Assembly: GCA_944320785.1 (NCBI GenBank)
Contig: CALUIR010000024.1
Coordinates: 1-42,418, forward strand
Direction of reading: 5' to 3'
DNA length: 42,418 nt
From: an uncultured Bacteroidaceae bacterium
GTDB taxonomy: Bacteria > Bacteroidota > Bacteroidia > Bacteroidales > Bacteroidaceae
How positions within the stretch are numbered: the stretch's first letter is position 1; each line of letters starts with the position of its first letter. Positions 26,808-34,607 of the stretch are shown one piece after another. A program made the translations under genes and the position numbers. Below the pieces are notes generated by a model. It did no database searches, was not told the origin of the DNA, and saw nothing but the letters and a program-made list of their open reading frames with translations.

Positions 26808-26857
26808 AAAGCACGTTTGTCGGTGGAGGTGCGGCCTTTTCGGCAAGCGTGCTTTTT
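26808..26857 (+). terminator. Terminator-like hairpin before the subtilisin-family gene
   Basis: AAAGCACGTTTGTCG pairs with CGGCAAGCGTGCTTT (two G-T pairs) around an 18-base loop, followed by TT. It starts 19 bases after the previous stop and ends 25 bases before the next ATG, the same layout as the hairpin at 24569. Confidence 0.65.
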
Positions 26858-26882
26858 GCAGCGTGTAAATTGGAACAGGAGT

Positions 26883-29072
26883 ATGAATATCGGTAAAAGA
26901 ATTTGGATTCTTTCTTTGTTGTGGTGCGCTTCTTTGGCTGTTTGCGCACAGAACAAGCTGTCTCCTTATCTGCGTGTTTCGTTAGAGAAGCAAGCGGCGG
27001 ACAGCCTTGCTCAAACGTCATCTTCACGTAAAACGTCGGCGCGTCTTCAATCTGTAAGGGCTTTCATAACCCTTTATGATGCTTGCGGGACGGACAGCCT
27101 GGAGCAGTTGGGCGTGAACATCCGCACGAAAGTCGGGCGGATGCTGACGGCGGACATTCCCACGGAGAACATAGGAAAGGTAGCTGCTTTGGAAGTGGTG
27201 GAATACGTGGAGATGGGAACGCCGGTAAAAGGCCGGATGGATGTGGCAAAAGAACAGGCTTTTGTGGGGCAGGTGCATCAAGGGATGGAGTTGCCGCAGG
27301 CTTTTGATGGCAAAGACGTGGTGATAGGGTTTGTGGATAATGGGTTTGATTATGCCCATCCGAATTTCCGCACAGCAGACAAGTCATCGCTTCGTATCCG
27401 GAAAGTATGGGATCAGAATGCGGCAGGCACGCCGCCCGAAGGTTACGATTACGGCAATGAATTGGATACGGAGGAAGAAATCCTTGCTGCCCGTTATGAT
27501 GTGGCAGAGTCGGTGCATGGTACGCATGTGGCGGGGATAGCCGCCGGTGCGGATGATACCGGCGGGCATGGCTTTGCAGGCAATGCGCCCGGCGCAGACA
27601 TTGTGCTTGTGTCTGTCAATACGGACGGGATGTATGAAGGTGACAATACCACGGTCATTGATGGCATCAATTATATATTTGATTATGCCGGGCAGGCAGG
27701 GAAGCCCTGCGTGGTGAACCTTAGCTTGGGTTCCCATTTGGGGCCGCGCGATGGGACTTCTTCTTTTGACCGGATGGCGGATGAACTTCAAGGTGCCGGA
27801 CGGTTGCTTGTTGGTTCGGTGGGCAATGACGGGGATGCTGCTTGCCATGTTTCCAAATCATTCTCAGGCGAGGTGCCGGACACGTTGCAGACATTGTATG
27901 AATATCAATATAGCTATCCCCAGCATGTTGCGGTGGAAATATGGGGCGATGAAGGAATGTCGCTTTCTTTCGTCCCGATTGTGGTTGATGGGGCAACCGG
28001 GGAAGTAGTGGCCCATTTTGAGCCGGTGGATGTTTCTCCCGAAGGAGCGGAAGATTACTCGTATGAACTGGGGCAAGATGCTCCGGTGAGCGGCTCCATT
28101 GTCGTGGCGGCGGAAATGAACCCGTTGAACGGCAAGCCTCATTTGTATGTGGAATCTACATTGTTTGACGGAGGTGGTTATTATGCCGGCTTTTGGGTCA
28201 TTTCGGAATCGGCCGGGACGGTGCATGCGTGGGCTGACAATGTTTATGGATGGTTCAACAATTATGGCCTGAGCCGGTATCTGGACGGTAACGGTGAACA
28301 TACGATGGGTGAGATAGGTGGTTCCGGAAGACGGATTATTTCGGTGGGCGCTTATGTGTCGAAGGATTATTATGAGAACTTCGGCATTCTGTACCCGTCT
28401 GACGAGACTTTGCATGATTGTGCCAGCTTCAGCAGCCACGGCCCGACACCGGACGGGCGGATGAAGCCGGAAATCACTGCACCGGGGTCTTATCTTGTCT
28501 CTTCACTTTCTGGGAAGGATTCCGGCACGCCGCGTGAACAATACGTGACGTGGAACGATGAGCGGTTTTATTATGGTTATATGCAAGGCACTTCGATGGC
28601 TTCCCCGTTTGTGGCTGGCGTGATGGCCTTGTGGCTCCAGGCTCGTCCGGAACTTACGCCAGAAGAGGCTAAAGAGGTTTTGCATGCGACTGCATTGAAT
28701 GACAGTTTCACGGGCGACATCCGTGAAGCGGGCGACGGGACATGGGGCTATGGCAAGATAGATGCATGGAACGGGTTGAAAGACTGTTTGAAGCGCAATG
28801 AGGGTTCTTCGCTTTCCCTTTTGCGAGAGGAGAAGCCGGCAGTGGCGCTTCGCCCGGAGAGGGGGCGGCTTGCCATCCTGTTTGCCAAGGATATGAAGGA
28901 TGTGTCCTTGTCAGTTTATTCGATGGACGGGGTGCTGCGTGCGCAGGCATCGTGCCGGGCAGTGGCGGCAGGCGATGAAGTGTGCTTGGACGGCATTGTT
29001 CAAGGCATGTATATGCTGAAGCTCGCTTCTTCAGCCGGGGAGAACCTGTCAGAAAAGTTTGTCATCAGATAA
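26883..29072 (+). CDS. Exported subtilisin-family (S8) serine protease with a sorting tail
   Basis: 729 residues from the ATG at 26883 (signal peptide 1-23, ILSLLWCASLAVCAQ); an upstream in-frame ATG at 26805 would put this peptide inside the protein and begins before the hairpin. A pro-region (about 24-135) precedes the S8 domain. Catalytic Asp152 is in IGFVDNGFDYAHPNF, His215 in HGTHVAGIAAGA and Ser571 in GTSMASPFVAGVMALW. Between His and Ser lies an unusually long insertion (about 355 residues, versus roughly 150-200 in simple subtilisins) of beta-rich sequence. The last 80 residues are a sorting tail (VSLSVYSMDGVLRAQ ... VQGMYMLKLASSAGE ... KFVIR). It probably works at the cell surface, and may process or be anchored beside the adhesin-like neighbours. 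The next gene follows after 15 bases. Confidence 0.93.
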   Translation: MNIGKRIWILSLLWCASLAVCAQNKLSPYLRVSLEKQAADSLAQTSSSRKTSARLQSVRAFITLYDACGTDSLEQLGVNIRTKVGRMLTADIPTENIGKVAALEVVEYVEMGTPVKGRMDVAKEQAFVGQVHQGMELPQAFDGKDVVIGFVDNGFDYAHPNFRTADKSSLRIRKVWDQNAAGTPPEGYDYGNELDTEEEILAARYDVAESVHGTHVAGIAAGADDTGGHGFAGNAPGADIVLVSVNTDGMYEGDNTTVIDGINYIFDYAGQAGKPCVVNLSLGSHLGPRDGTSSFDRMADELQGAGRLLVGSVGNDGDAACHVSKSFSGEVPDTLQTLYEYQYSYPQHVAVEIWGDEGMSLSFVPIVVDGATGEVVAHFEPVDVSPEGAEDYSYELGQDAPVSGSIVVAAEMNPLNGKPHLYVESTLFDGGGYYAGFWVISESAGTVHAWADNVYGWFNNYGLSRYLDGNGEHTMGEIGGSGRRIISVGAYVSKDYYENFGILYPSDETLHDCASFSSHGPTPDGRMKPEITAPGSYLVSSLSGKDSGTPREQYVTWNDERFYYGYMQGTSMASPFVAGVMALWLQARPELTPEEAKEVLHATALNDSFTGDIREAGDGTWGYGKIDAWNGLKDCLKRNEGSSLSLLREEKPAVALRPERGRLAILFAKDMKDVSLSVYSMDGVLRAQASCRAVAAGDEVCLDGIVQGMYMLKLASSAGENLSEKFVIR

Positions 29073-29087
29073 AAATGGAATATAAGT

Positions 29088-30239
29088 ATGAAGACTAAGA
29101 TTTTGTTGTTAAGTTTTTTGTTAGGAACCTTTCAGTTGGTTCAAGCTCAAGGAGAAACGGAAACGGTTCCTGCCCTTTCGGAGATGGAGGGCGATTTTGT
29201 CATCATGAACATGCAGGAGTACGAGGGCATGGCGGGCTTGGGCAACATGCGTGCGATGAAGATGTCAGTGGATGGGGATTCGTTGAGCATTTCCGGGTTT
29301 TACATGTTGCAAGGCGTGGACAATGTCAAGGCGGGGTATGACGAGCAGGACGGTGATATCACCATTCCTTCCGGTACGGAGATATTGAGGGCTTCCAACA
29401 TAACCCGTGTGCTGTATGTGTGGGACGAGGATGCCCAGGAGGTGAATCTTCGCCCGATTACTTACGAATATTTGGGCAATGGCACTTGGGCCACGGAACA
29501 GACGTTGATGATTATGACGGGGTATGTAGGTGGAGAACTTTCCCAAGGTGCTTATTTTGCCAACGGCTCGGAAATCCACCGTGCGAATGCCGTGTCATCC
29601 AATGTCTCTTATTATGGCACGGACATTGAAACTCAGGAGCGTTACGATGAGTCGCGTCCCAGCTTTGTGGCCGTGGAAGACGGGCGGGTGGCAGTTTACA
29701 ACCTGCTGCAGGCCGACCAGTATGGTTATGGTTGCATGATGGAAGGCACGATTGGCACGGACGGGGCGACGGTGTCGTTTGCGCCTCGCGCCATCGGGCA
29801 GACGAACGATGGCACTTACCGGGTGCTGGCCGGATGCGGCTACGATGAGGCGGGCAACATTCCTGATGGCTTGACGAATGCCGGGACGCCTCAGGAAGGT
29901 TATGTGGAAGGACACCTAGACCTTGAGACTGGGACGCTTTCGTTTGGTCACATGGCCATTTGGGTGGCTTCGTATGACGGGACAGGCTTGGAAATTGACT
30001 CGGACCGATTCTTTGAGTTTGTGGCCAAGACCGAGGTGACGTTTGAACCGGGCGAAATATTGCCTTCGTCTATCGGTCCTTCACGGGCATTGGATTCGCA
30101 GGCAAAGGCTGTGGAGCAGGTAGAGTACTACCGCATGGATGGCGTGCGGGTGGCGCGGCCACGGCAGGGGGAATTGCTCGTGAAGCGTTCGGTTTACACG
30201 GACGGCACAGCCCGGACGGAGAAAATGTTCGTGCGGTGA
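29088..30239 (+). CDS. Exported protein of unknown function with a degenerate sorting tail
   Basis: 383 residues. Signal peptide 1-20 (ILLLSFLLGTFQLVQAQ). About 22-330 is a single beta-rich domain of unknown family, with repeated short strands (MKMSVDGDSLSISGFYML, TRVLYVWDEDAQEVNLRPI, GRVAVYNLLQADQYGYG, LSFGHMAIWVASYDG). The end (VEQVEYYRMDGVRVARPRQ then GELLVKRSVYTDGT and KMFVR) follows the Bacteroidales sorting-tail plan, but the usual G-Y/I-Y strand reads GELLV. It lies 15 bases after the protease gene, so the two are one transcript and it may be a substrate, inhibitor or partner of the protease; that is inference. A terminator follows. Confidence 0.75.
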   Translation: MKTKILLLSFLLGTFQLVQAQGETETVPALSEMEGDFVIMNMQEYEGMAGLGNMRAMKMSVDGDSLSISGFYMLQGVDNVKAGYDEQDGDITIPSGTEILRASNITRVLYVWDEDAQEVNLRPITYEYLGNGTWATEQTLMIMTGYVGGELSQGAYFANGSEIHRANAVSSNVSYYGTDIETQERYDESRPSFVAVEDGRVAVYNLLQADQYGYGCMMEGTIGTDGATVSFAPRAIGQTNDGTYRVLAGCGYDEAGNIPDGLTNAGTPQEGYVEGHLDLETGTLSFGHMAIWVASYDGTGLEIDSDRFFEFVAKTEVTFEPGEILPSSIGPSRALDSQAKAVEQVEYYRMDGVRVARPRQGELLVKRSVYTDGTARTEKMFVR

Positions 30240-30260
30240 CGGGGCGGAATGCATGAAGAT

Positions 30261-30299
30261 GGAAGGCGCATCCTTTGCGGGGTGCGCCTTCCTTTGTTT
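30261..30299 (+). terminator. Terminator after the secreted-protein cluster
   Basis: GGAAGGCGCA pairs with TGCGCCTTCC around a 12-base loop containing a further CC/GG pair, followed by TTTGTTT. It lies 22 bases after the last stop and close to the end of the convergent trxB. Confidence 0.8.
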
Positions 30300-30307
30300 G
30301 TGGGGTC

Positions 30308-31255
30308 TCAGTGTAGAGAGCCGGTTTCTGACAGGAAGCGTTCGGCCTCGATGGCGGCTTTGCATCCGCTGGCGGCGGCGGTGATGGCTTGCCGATAGAC
30401 AGGGTCGGCCACATCGCCTGCGGCGAACACGCCGGGGATGCGCGTCTTGGGCGTGCCCGGCTCTGTGATGATGTAGCCCGTTTTGTCTGTCTCCACGTAA
30501 GGGGCGAAGATGTCAGAGTTGGGTTTGTGGCCGATGGCTAGGAAGAACCCGTCGATGGGCAGGTCGTAACGATGTTCCTCCCCGCCTTTGTCCTCTAGCA
30601 GGTGCATGCCTTCCACGCCGTTCTCGCCGTACAGTCCTACGGCGTTATGTTTGAACAGGACGGTGATTCTTTCGTTCTCCATCACCCTTTGCTGCATGAT
30701 TTTCGATGCCCGGAGGTAGTCTTTGCGCACTACGAGGTACACTTTCTTGGCCAGCCCGGCCAGATAAAGGGCTTCTTCGCAGGCCGTGTCGCCGCCGCCC
30801 ACCACGGCTACCGTCTTGTTGCGGTAGAAAAATCCGTCGCAGGTGGCGCAGGCGCTCACGCCCATCCCGGCGTATTTCTGTTCATCTTCCAATCCCAAGT
30901 ACTTGGCTGTGGCGCCCGTGGCGATAATCAAGGTTTCCGCCTCAATGGTTTTCCCGTCATCAGCCGTGATGCGGTAGGGGCGTTTGCCCAAGTCGGCTGC
31001 AACGGCGATGCCGGCGCGGATGTCGCAACCGAAGCGTGCGGCCTGTGCGCGCAGGTCGTCCATCAAGGCCGGCCCGCCCACGCCTTGCGGGTATCCGGGG
31101 AAGTTTTCCACGTCCGTGGTGATGGTCAGTTGCCCGCCGGGTTGCAGTCCTTCGTAAAGGATGGGGGAGAGGTTGGCTCTCCCGGCGTAGATGGCGGCGG
31201 TGTATCCTGCGGGGCCTGAACCGATAATCAGGCATTTGGTCTTTTCATTTTCCAT
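30308..31255 (-). CDS. trxB: Thioredoxin reductase
   Basis: 315 residues, the normal length of low-molecular-weight enzymes. It passes electrons from NADPH through FAD to thioredoxin. Visible: LIIGSGPAGYTAAIYAGRAN (FAD-binding), GLQPGGQLTITTDVENFPGY, the redox pair in SACATCDGFFYRNK (CxxC), VAVVGGGDTACEEALYLAGL (NADPH-binding), GFFLAIGHKPNSDIF and the C-terminal GVFAAGDVADPVYRQAITAA, all typical. A single-gene unit with a -7 box TATATTTG just upstream, divergent from the Ser/Arg-rich gene. Confidence 0.97.
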   Translation of the reverse strand: MENEKTKCLIIGSGPAGYTAAIYAGRANLSPILYEGLQPGGQLTITTDVENFPGYPQGVGGPALMDDLRAQAARFGCDIRAGIAVAADLGKRPYRITADDGKTIEAETLIIATGATAKYLGLEDEQKYAGMGVSACATCDGFFYRNKTVAVVGGGDTACEEALYLAGLAKKVYLVVRKDYLRASKIMQQRVMENERITVLFKHNAVGLYGENGVEGMHLLEDKGGEEHRYDLPIDGFFLAIGHKPNSDIFAPYVETDKTGYIITEPGTPKTRIPGVFAAGDVADPVYRQAITAAASGCKAAIEAERFLSETGSLH

Positions 31256-31297
31256 GATTTCTGAATTGAATGGTTATACTTTTTTCTTTTCCCGGCA

Positions 31298-31305
31298 CAA
31301 ATATA
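31298..31305 (-). promoter_or_regulatory. -7 box for trxB
   Basis: On the minus strand TATATTTG, a full TAnnTTTG match, about 43 bases before the trxB ATG. No clear -33 element. Confidence 0.5.
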
Positions 31306-31417
31306 GGCATATTTGCCCATACTGCGCAGTTCCTGTGCGGGATAAAACGGAGATAGGCCTGCGCAAGAAGCTTGGCTTAGCCGTGCAACAAACCCGTTCC
31401 ATGCTGTCAACTTCTTT

Positions 31418-31501
31418 ATCTTTAGGTTAGAGATGCACATCCTTAGGTTAAAGATGTGTATCCTTAGGCTAAAGATATACATCCTTAGCCTGAAGATGAA
31501 C
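31418..31501. repeat. Four-unit 21-bp tandem array of palindromes (array B)
   Basis: Units begin at 31418, 31439, 31460 and 31481. Each opens with a 17-bp imperfect palindrome close to ATCTTTAGGTTAAAGAT and ends in four variable bases. Changes in one arm are partly matched in the other: in unit 3 the centre AGGCT restores G-C pairing where unit 2 has AGGTT. The array lies between the divergent trxB and Ser/Arg-rich genes. Function unknown. Confidence 0.85.
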
Positions 31502-31535
31502 TTATTGCCCGCATGGCTTCGCTTTGCCACCCGTC

Positions 31536-31576
31536 TGAATTGGGGAAATCCCTATGGTGAATTGGGGAATTTTCCC
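31536..31576. repeat. Two-unit 22-bp repeat with GGGGAA...TTCCC palindromes (array B2)
   Basis: TGAATTGGGGAA occurs at 31536-31547 and 31558-31569, exactly 22 bp apart. Each is followed by its own complement (GGGGAAATCCC, GGGGAATTTTCCC). It lies 22 bp before the promoter box of the next gene. Confidence 0.65.
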
Positions 31577-31598
31577 GTGCAGGATGGAATATTCGTTT

Positions 31599-31606
31599 TA
31601 TTTTTG
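31599..31606 (+). promoter_or_regulatory. -7 box for the Ser/Arg-rich gene
   Basis: TATTTTTG matches TAnnTTTG. The start would be near 31613, about 35 bases before the ATG at 31648. No clear TTTG at -33. Confidence 0.5.
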
Positions 31607-31647
31607 TAGTGCAAATAACAGCCATTGTGCATAAAAAATGATGGATT

Positions 31648-32937
31648 ATGAAAAAGATAGTTTTATTGTGGTTGATGTTGCTGTCTTTGCCTTTGGCAAG
31701 CATGTCACAAGGGTATGTGGACGACCTTTACTATGTTCCCGGCGAGGAAGAAGAAGTAGTGGTTGAGGAGGAGGCGGATCCGGTGGAGGAAACGCCCGTG
31801 GTGCGCGAAACGCCTGCCCCGGATTCTCCGGATGAGGCCGTGGCGGCCAGCCATTCTTCGGGCAGTGTGCGCGATGTAGATGAATACAACCGCCGCTATA
31901 CCGTCCCTTCCGGTTCGGAATCTTACGATGCGGAAGATGAAGAGGAGTTCAGGGACGATGATGAAGAAATGGAAGAAGATTTGCCCGGCGAATGGGTGAA
32001 CGGTTTCCGTGGCGATGAGGGCGACTACGAGTATGCCGTCCGCCTGATTCGTTTCCACAGCCCGCGTTTTGCCGTGTCGGTGAGCAGCCCCTTCTATTGG
32101 GACGTGGTGTACGGCATCAATTCTTGGGACTGGAATGTGTATGACGACGGGATTTACGCCTACGTGTTCCCCACGTACACCAACAGCTTGTGGTGGGATT
32201 GGCGTTTCGGCACCTTTGGATGGTCTTGGGGCTGGCCCTATTATTCCGCTTATTGGGGTTGGCCCGGCTACTACGGTTATTGGGGCTGGGGAAGCCCTTA
32301 TTACGCTTGGGGCTGGGGACACCATTGGTACCATGACCCTTGGCACTACCACCATGGACGGCCGTGGGGGCCTCCGCCGGCACGCTACAATGCCCGCCGG
32401 GCTGCCGGCTCGCGTCCCGCATATTCTAGCCGTGCGGCGGCATCATCCCGTCCTGCGGCTGGGCGGACATCGTCTTCGTCACGAGCCAGCGCAAGTTCCG
32501 GCAGGGTAGTAGGCACGCGCACCTCGTCGAGGGCAGGCGTGTCTTCCGCAGCTACGAGGACAAGCCGTTCGTCATCCACGTCGCGGGCATCTTCGTCCAC
32601 GCGTTACACCCGTTCATCCTCGTCTTCATCAAGGGCAGGCGCGACGCCAGGCTACAGCCGTTCGTCCAGCATGACGCGGCGAAGCTCCAGCACCTACAAC
32701 CCGTCTGAATCGTCCACGCGCCGCACTTACAGCACGGGCGTGCCGTCGAGGGGCAGCAGTTCTTACCGTTCGGGCAGCAGTGCGTCGCGTTCTTCTTATC
32801 AAAGCAGGAGTTCGTCCAGCCGCAGTTCCTTCTCGTCCGGGAGCTATTCATCGGGACGTTCCAGCGGTTCTTATTCAAGAGGCGGTTCATCGCGTTCCTC
32901 AGGTGGTAGCTCACGTGGCGGAGGCGGAAGAAGATGA
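31648..32937 (+). CDS. Exported low-complexity protein: acidic, Trp/Tyr/Gly-rich and Ser/Arg-rich blocks
   Basis: 429 residues. Signal peptide 1-20 (VLLWLMLLSLPLASMSQ). Three strongly biased blocks follow. About 28-118 is acidic (EEEEVVVEEEADPVEE, DEEEFRDDDEEMEEDLP). About 150-245 is aromatic and Gly-rich (WGWPYYSAYWGWPGYYGYWG, HHWYHDPWHYHHGRPWG). About 250-429 is almost only Ser, Arg, Gly, Ala and Tyr (RSSSSSSRAG, SSRSSGGSSRGGGGRR). So the protein is acidic at one end and strongly basic at the other. No enzyme motif; similar exported proteins occur in Bacteroidales, but I know no function. It could be a cell-envelope or polymer-binding protein, or a phase-separating one. The OmpP1/FadL-family gene follows after 29 bases, so they are probably co-transcribed. 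Confidence 0.8.
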   Translation: MKKIVLLWLMLLSLPLASMSQGYVDDLYYVPGEEEEVVVEEEADPVEETPVVRETPAPDSPDEAVAASHSSGSVRDVDEYNRRYTVPSGSESYDAEDEEEFRDDDEEMEEDLPGEWVNGFRGDEGDYEYAVRLIRFHSPRFAVSVSSPFYWDVVYGINSWDWNVYDDGIYAYVFPTYTNSLWWDWRFGTFGWSWGWPYYSAYWGWPGYYGYWGWGSPYYAWGWGHHWYHDPWHYHHGRPWGPPPARYNARRAAGSRPAYSSRAAASSRPAAGRTSSSSRASASSGRVVGTRTSSRAGVSSAATRTSRSSSTSRASSSTRYTRSSSSSSRAGATPGYSRSSSMTRRSSSTYNPSESSTRRTYSTGVPSRGSSSYRSGSSASRSSYQSRSSSSRSSFSSGSYSSGRSSGSYSRGGSSRSSGGSSRGGGGRR

Positions 32938-32966
32938 TGATGGTTCAATTTTTAAAGTGTCATGAA

Positions 32967-34532
32967 ATGAAAAAGACAAGCAAGATGGTAGTTTTGGGCC
33001 TGCTGGCCGTGGCCGGAAGCCTGAACGCGCAGACAATGTATGACGCAAACCGCCTAATGCAGGCCGACCTGAACGGGACAGCCCGTTTTGTGGGGATGGG
33101 CGGCGCCATGGGCGCTTTGGGCGGTGACCTTTCCACGATGGGGACGAATCCCGCAGGCATCGGCATCTACCGCAGCCACGACATGGCGGTGTCCTTTGGG
33201 TTCAACCGCGCCAATTCGCAAAGCAACCTGAACGGGAATGTCATGGACGACGGGCGCACCAAAGGTTCGTTTGACAATGCCGGGTTCGTCTTTTCGCAGA
33301 AGATAAGCAACAAAGGGACGTTGCGGTATGTGAACTTCGGGTTCAACTACCAACGCCTGAAGTCGTTCAACAAGCAGATGACGATGGGCGGAGAATACCT
33401 TTCGGGCGTGTCGCAGACCGATCAGATGGCAGCACAGACTGACGGCCTGTTGCCCACGGACTTCGATGGCGATCCGTGGAGCGTGCTTGACATTGGCTGG
33501 CTATCTATTCTGGGATGGCAAGGCGCCTTGACTTACCAGACATCGGAGGATGAACGTAAGTACACGGGGTTTCCCAGCGAGACGTTGCCTTATGGTGATT
33601 TCTCGTCCACAGAGAGCGGCGGCATCAATGCTTTTGACTTCAATTTGGCATTCAACCTGTTGGATCGCGTGTATTTGGGCTTCACGTTGGGCATCTACAG
33701 CGTGGACTATTCGCGCTACACATGGTATCGCGAAGGCTTTGACTATACGCCGGAGACGGGCGATCGTTCCTTCTACACCAAGGAAGACAACTTCCGCACC
33801 ACGGGGACGGGCGTGGACTTCAAGTTGGGCATCATCGCCCGGCCTTTTGACGGGGTGCCTTTGCGCATCGGGGCGGCCGTCCACACGCCGACCCGCTACG
33901 CGTTGAAGGACGTGGCCGACTGCGTTCTCCTTTCTGACTTGGATTATGACCTGAATGGAGAAGTGGAATATTATGATGTATATACGCCGGACGGCGGCAG
34001 CCTGACGGAATATACCATCGTCACGCCGTGGAAGTACAACGTGAGCTTGGGCTATACGGTGGGTTCCAAGCTGGCCATTGGCGCTGAGTATGAGTTCAGC
34101 GACTATTCCACGGCGAAAATCAAGGACTATGCCGGGACGGAACTGGGCGAGGCCGATGAAGTCCTCACGAAGCAGTTCATGAAGGGGGTGCATACCATCC
34201 GTGCGGGTTTTGAGTATAACCCGTTGAGGTGGCTGGCCATCCGGGGAGGCTACAACCACGTGACCCAGTCAATGGATGATGGGGCTTACAAGGTGATTCC
34301 TTACGAAGGGCCGAACTCGGTGCGGACGGACACGGAGTATGCCAATCCGAAGGCGTTGAATGTCTATACGGCCGGGCTTGGTTTCCGTGGCGGGATGTTT
34401 TATGCGGACGTGACGTACCAGTTCAAAAAGCAGTGGGAAGATTTCTTCCCGTTTGATAACACGGCGTTGGAGGCGACTTCCGTGAAGAATGTACGCCATC
34501 AGGTGCTGTTCACGTTAGGGCTTCGTTTCTGA
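32967..34532 (+). CDS. Outer-membrane protein of the OmpP1/FadL-like family
   Basis: 521 residues from the ATG at 32967, which gives the signal peptide MVVLGLLAVAGSLNAQ; an ATG 11 codons upstream overlaps the previous gene. The mature N-terminus has ARFVGMGGAMGALGGDLSTM then NPAGIGIYRSHDMAVSFGFN, the NPAG block typical of FadL/PorV-like barrels. The rest alternates in short amphipathic strands (YLGFTLGIYSVDYSRYTWY, KLAIGAEYEFSDYST, WLAIRGGYNHVTQSM) and ends in a terminal aromatic strand (RHQVLFTLGLRF). Family members move hydrophobic compounds or, as PorV, serve type IX secretion. Which applies here is not shown by sequence. It shares a transcript with the low-complexity gene and ends before a bidirectional terminator. 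Confidence 0.82.
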   Translation: MKKTSKMVVLGLLAVAGSLNAQTMYDANRLMQADLNGTARFVGMGGAMGALGGDLSTMGTNPAGIGIYRSHDMAVSFGFNRANSQSNLNGNVMDDGRTKGSFDNAGFVFSQKISNKGTLRYVNFGFNYQRLKSFNKQMTMGGEYLSGVSQTDQMAAQTDGLLPTDFDGDPWSVLDIGWLSILGWQGALTYQTSEDERKYTGFPSETLPYGDFSSTESGGINAFDFNLAFNLLDRVYLGFTLGIYSVDYSRYTWYREGFDYTPETGDRSFYTKEDNFRTTGTGVDFKLGIIARPFDGVPLRIGAAVHTPTRYALKDVADCVLLSDLDYDLNGEVEYYDVYTPDGGSLTEYTIVTPWKYNVSLGYTVGSKLAIGAEYEFSDYSTAKIKDYAGTELGEADEVLTKQFMKGVHTIRAGFEYNPLRWLAIRGGYNHVTQSMDDGAYKVIPYEGPNSVRTDTEYANPKALNVYTAGLGFRGGMFYADVTYQFKKQWEDFFPFDNTALEATSVKNVRHQVLFTLGLRF

Positions 34533-34564
34533 CAAGGCCTGTTTCATAGGTTGCATCGCATTTG

Positions 34565-34603
34565 CGGAAAAGGCTGCTTCCAAGGGGGAAGCGGCCTTTT
34601 CCG
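34565..34603. terminator. Bidirectional terminator between the FadL-like gene and guaD
   Basis: CGGAAAAGGC pairs with GCCTTTTCCG and GCTTCC with GGAAGC, a 17-bp stem with one T-G pair around a five-base loop. T-runs occur on both strands. The stops of the two convergent genes lie 32 and 4 bases away. Confidence 0.85.
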
Positions 34604-34607
34604 TTTC

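Noticed and set aside
31228-31530. Minus-strand ORF with seven-residue repeats (IFRLRMY, IFSLRIH, IFNLRMC)
   Set aside because: The heptads simply translate the 21-bp DNA array; any reading frame stays open through a 21-bp repeat. The rest overlaps the trxB promoter and start.
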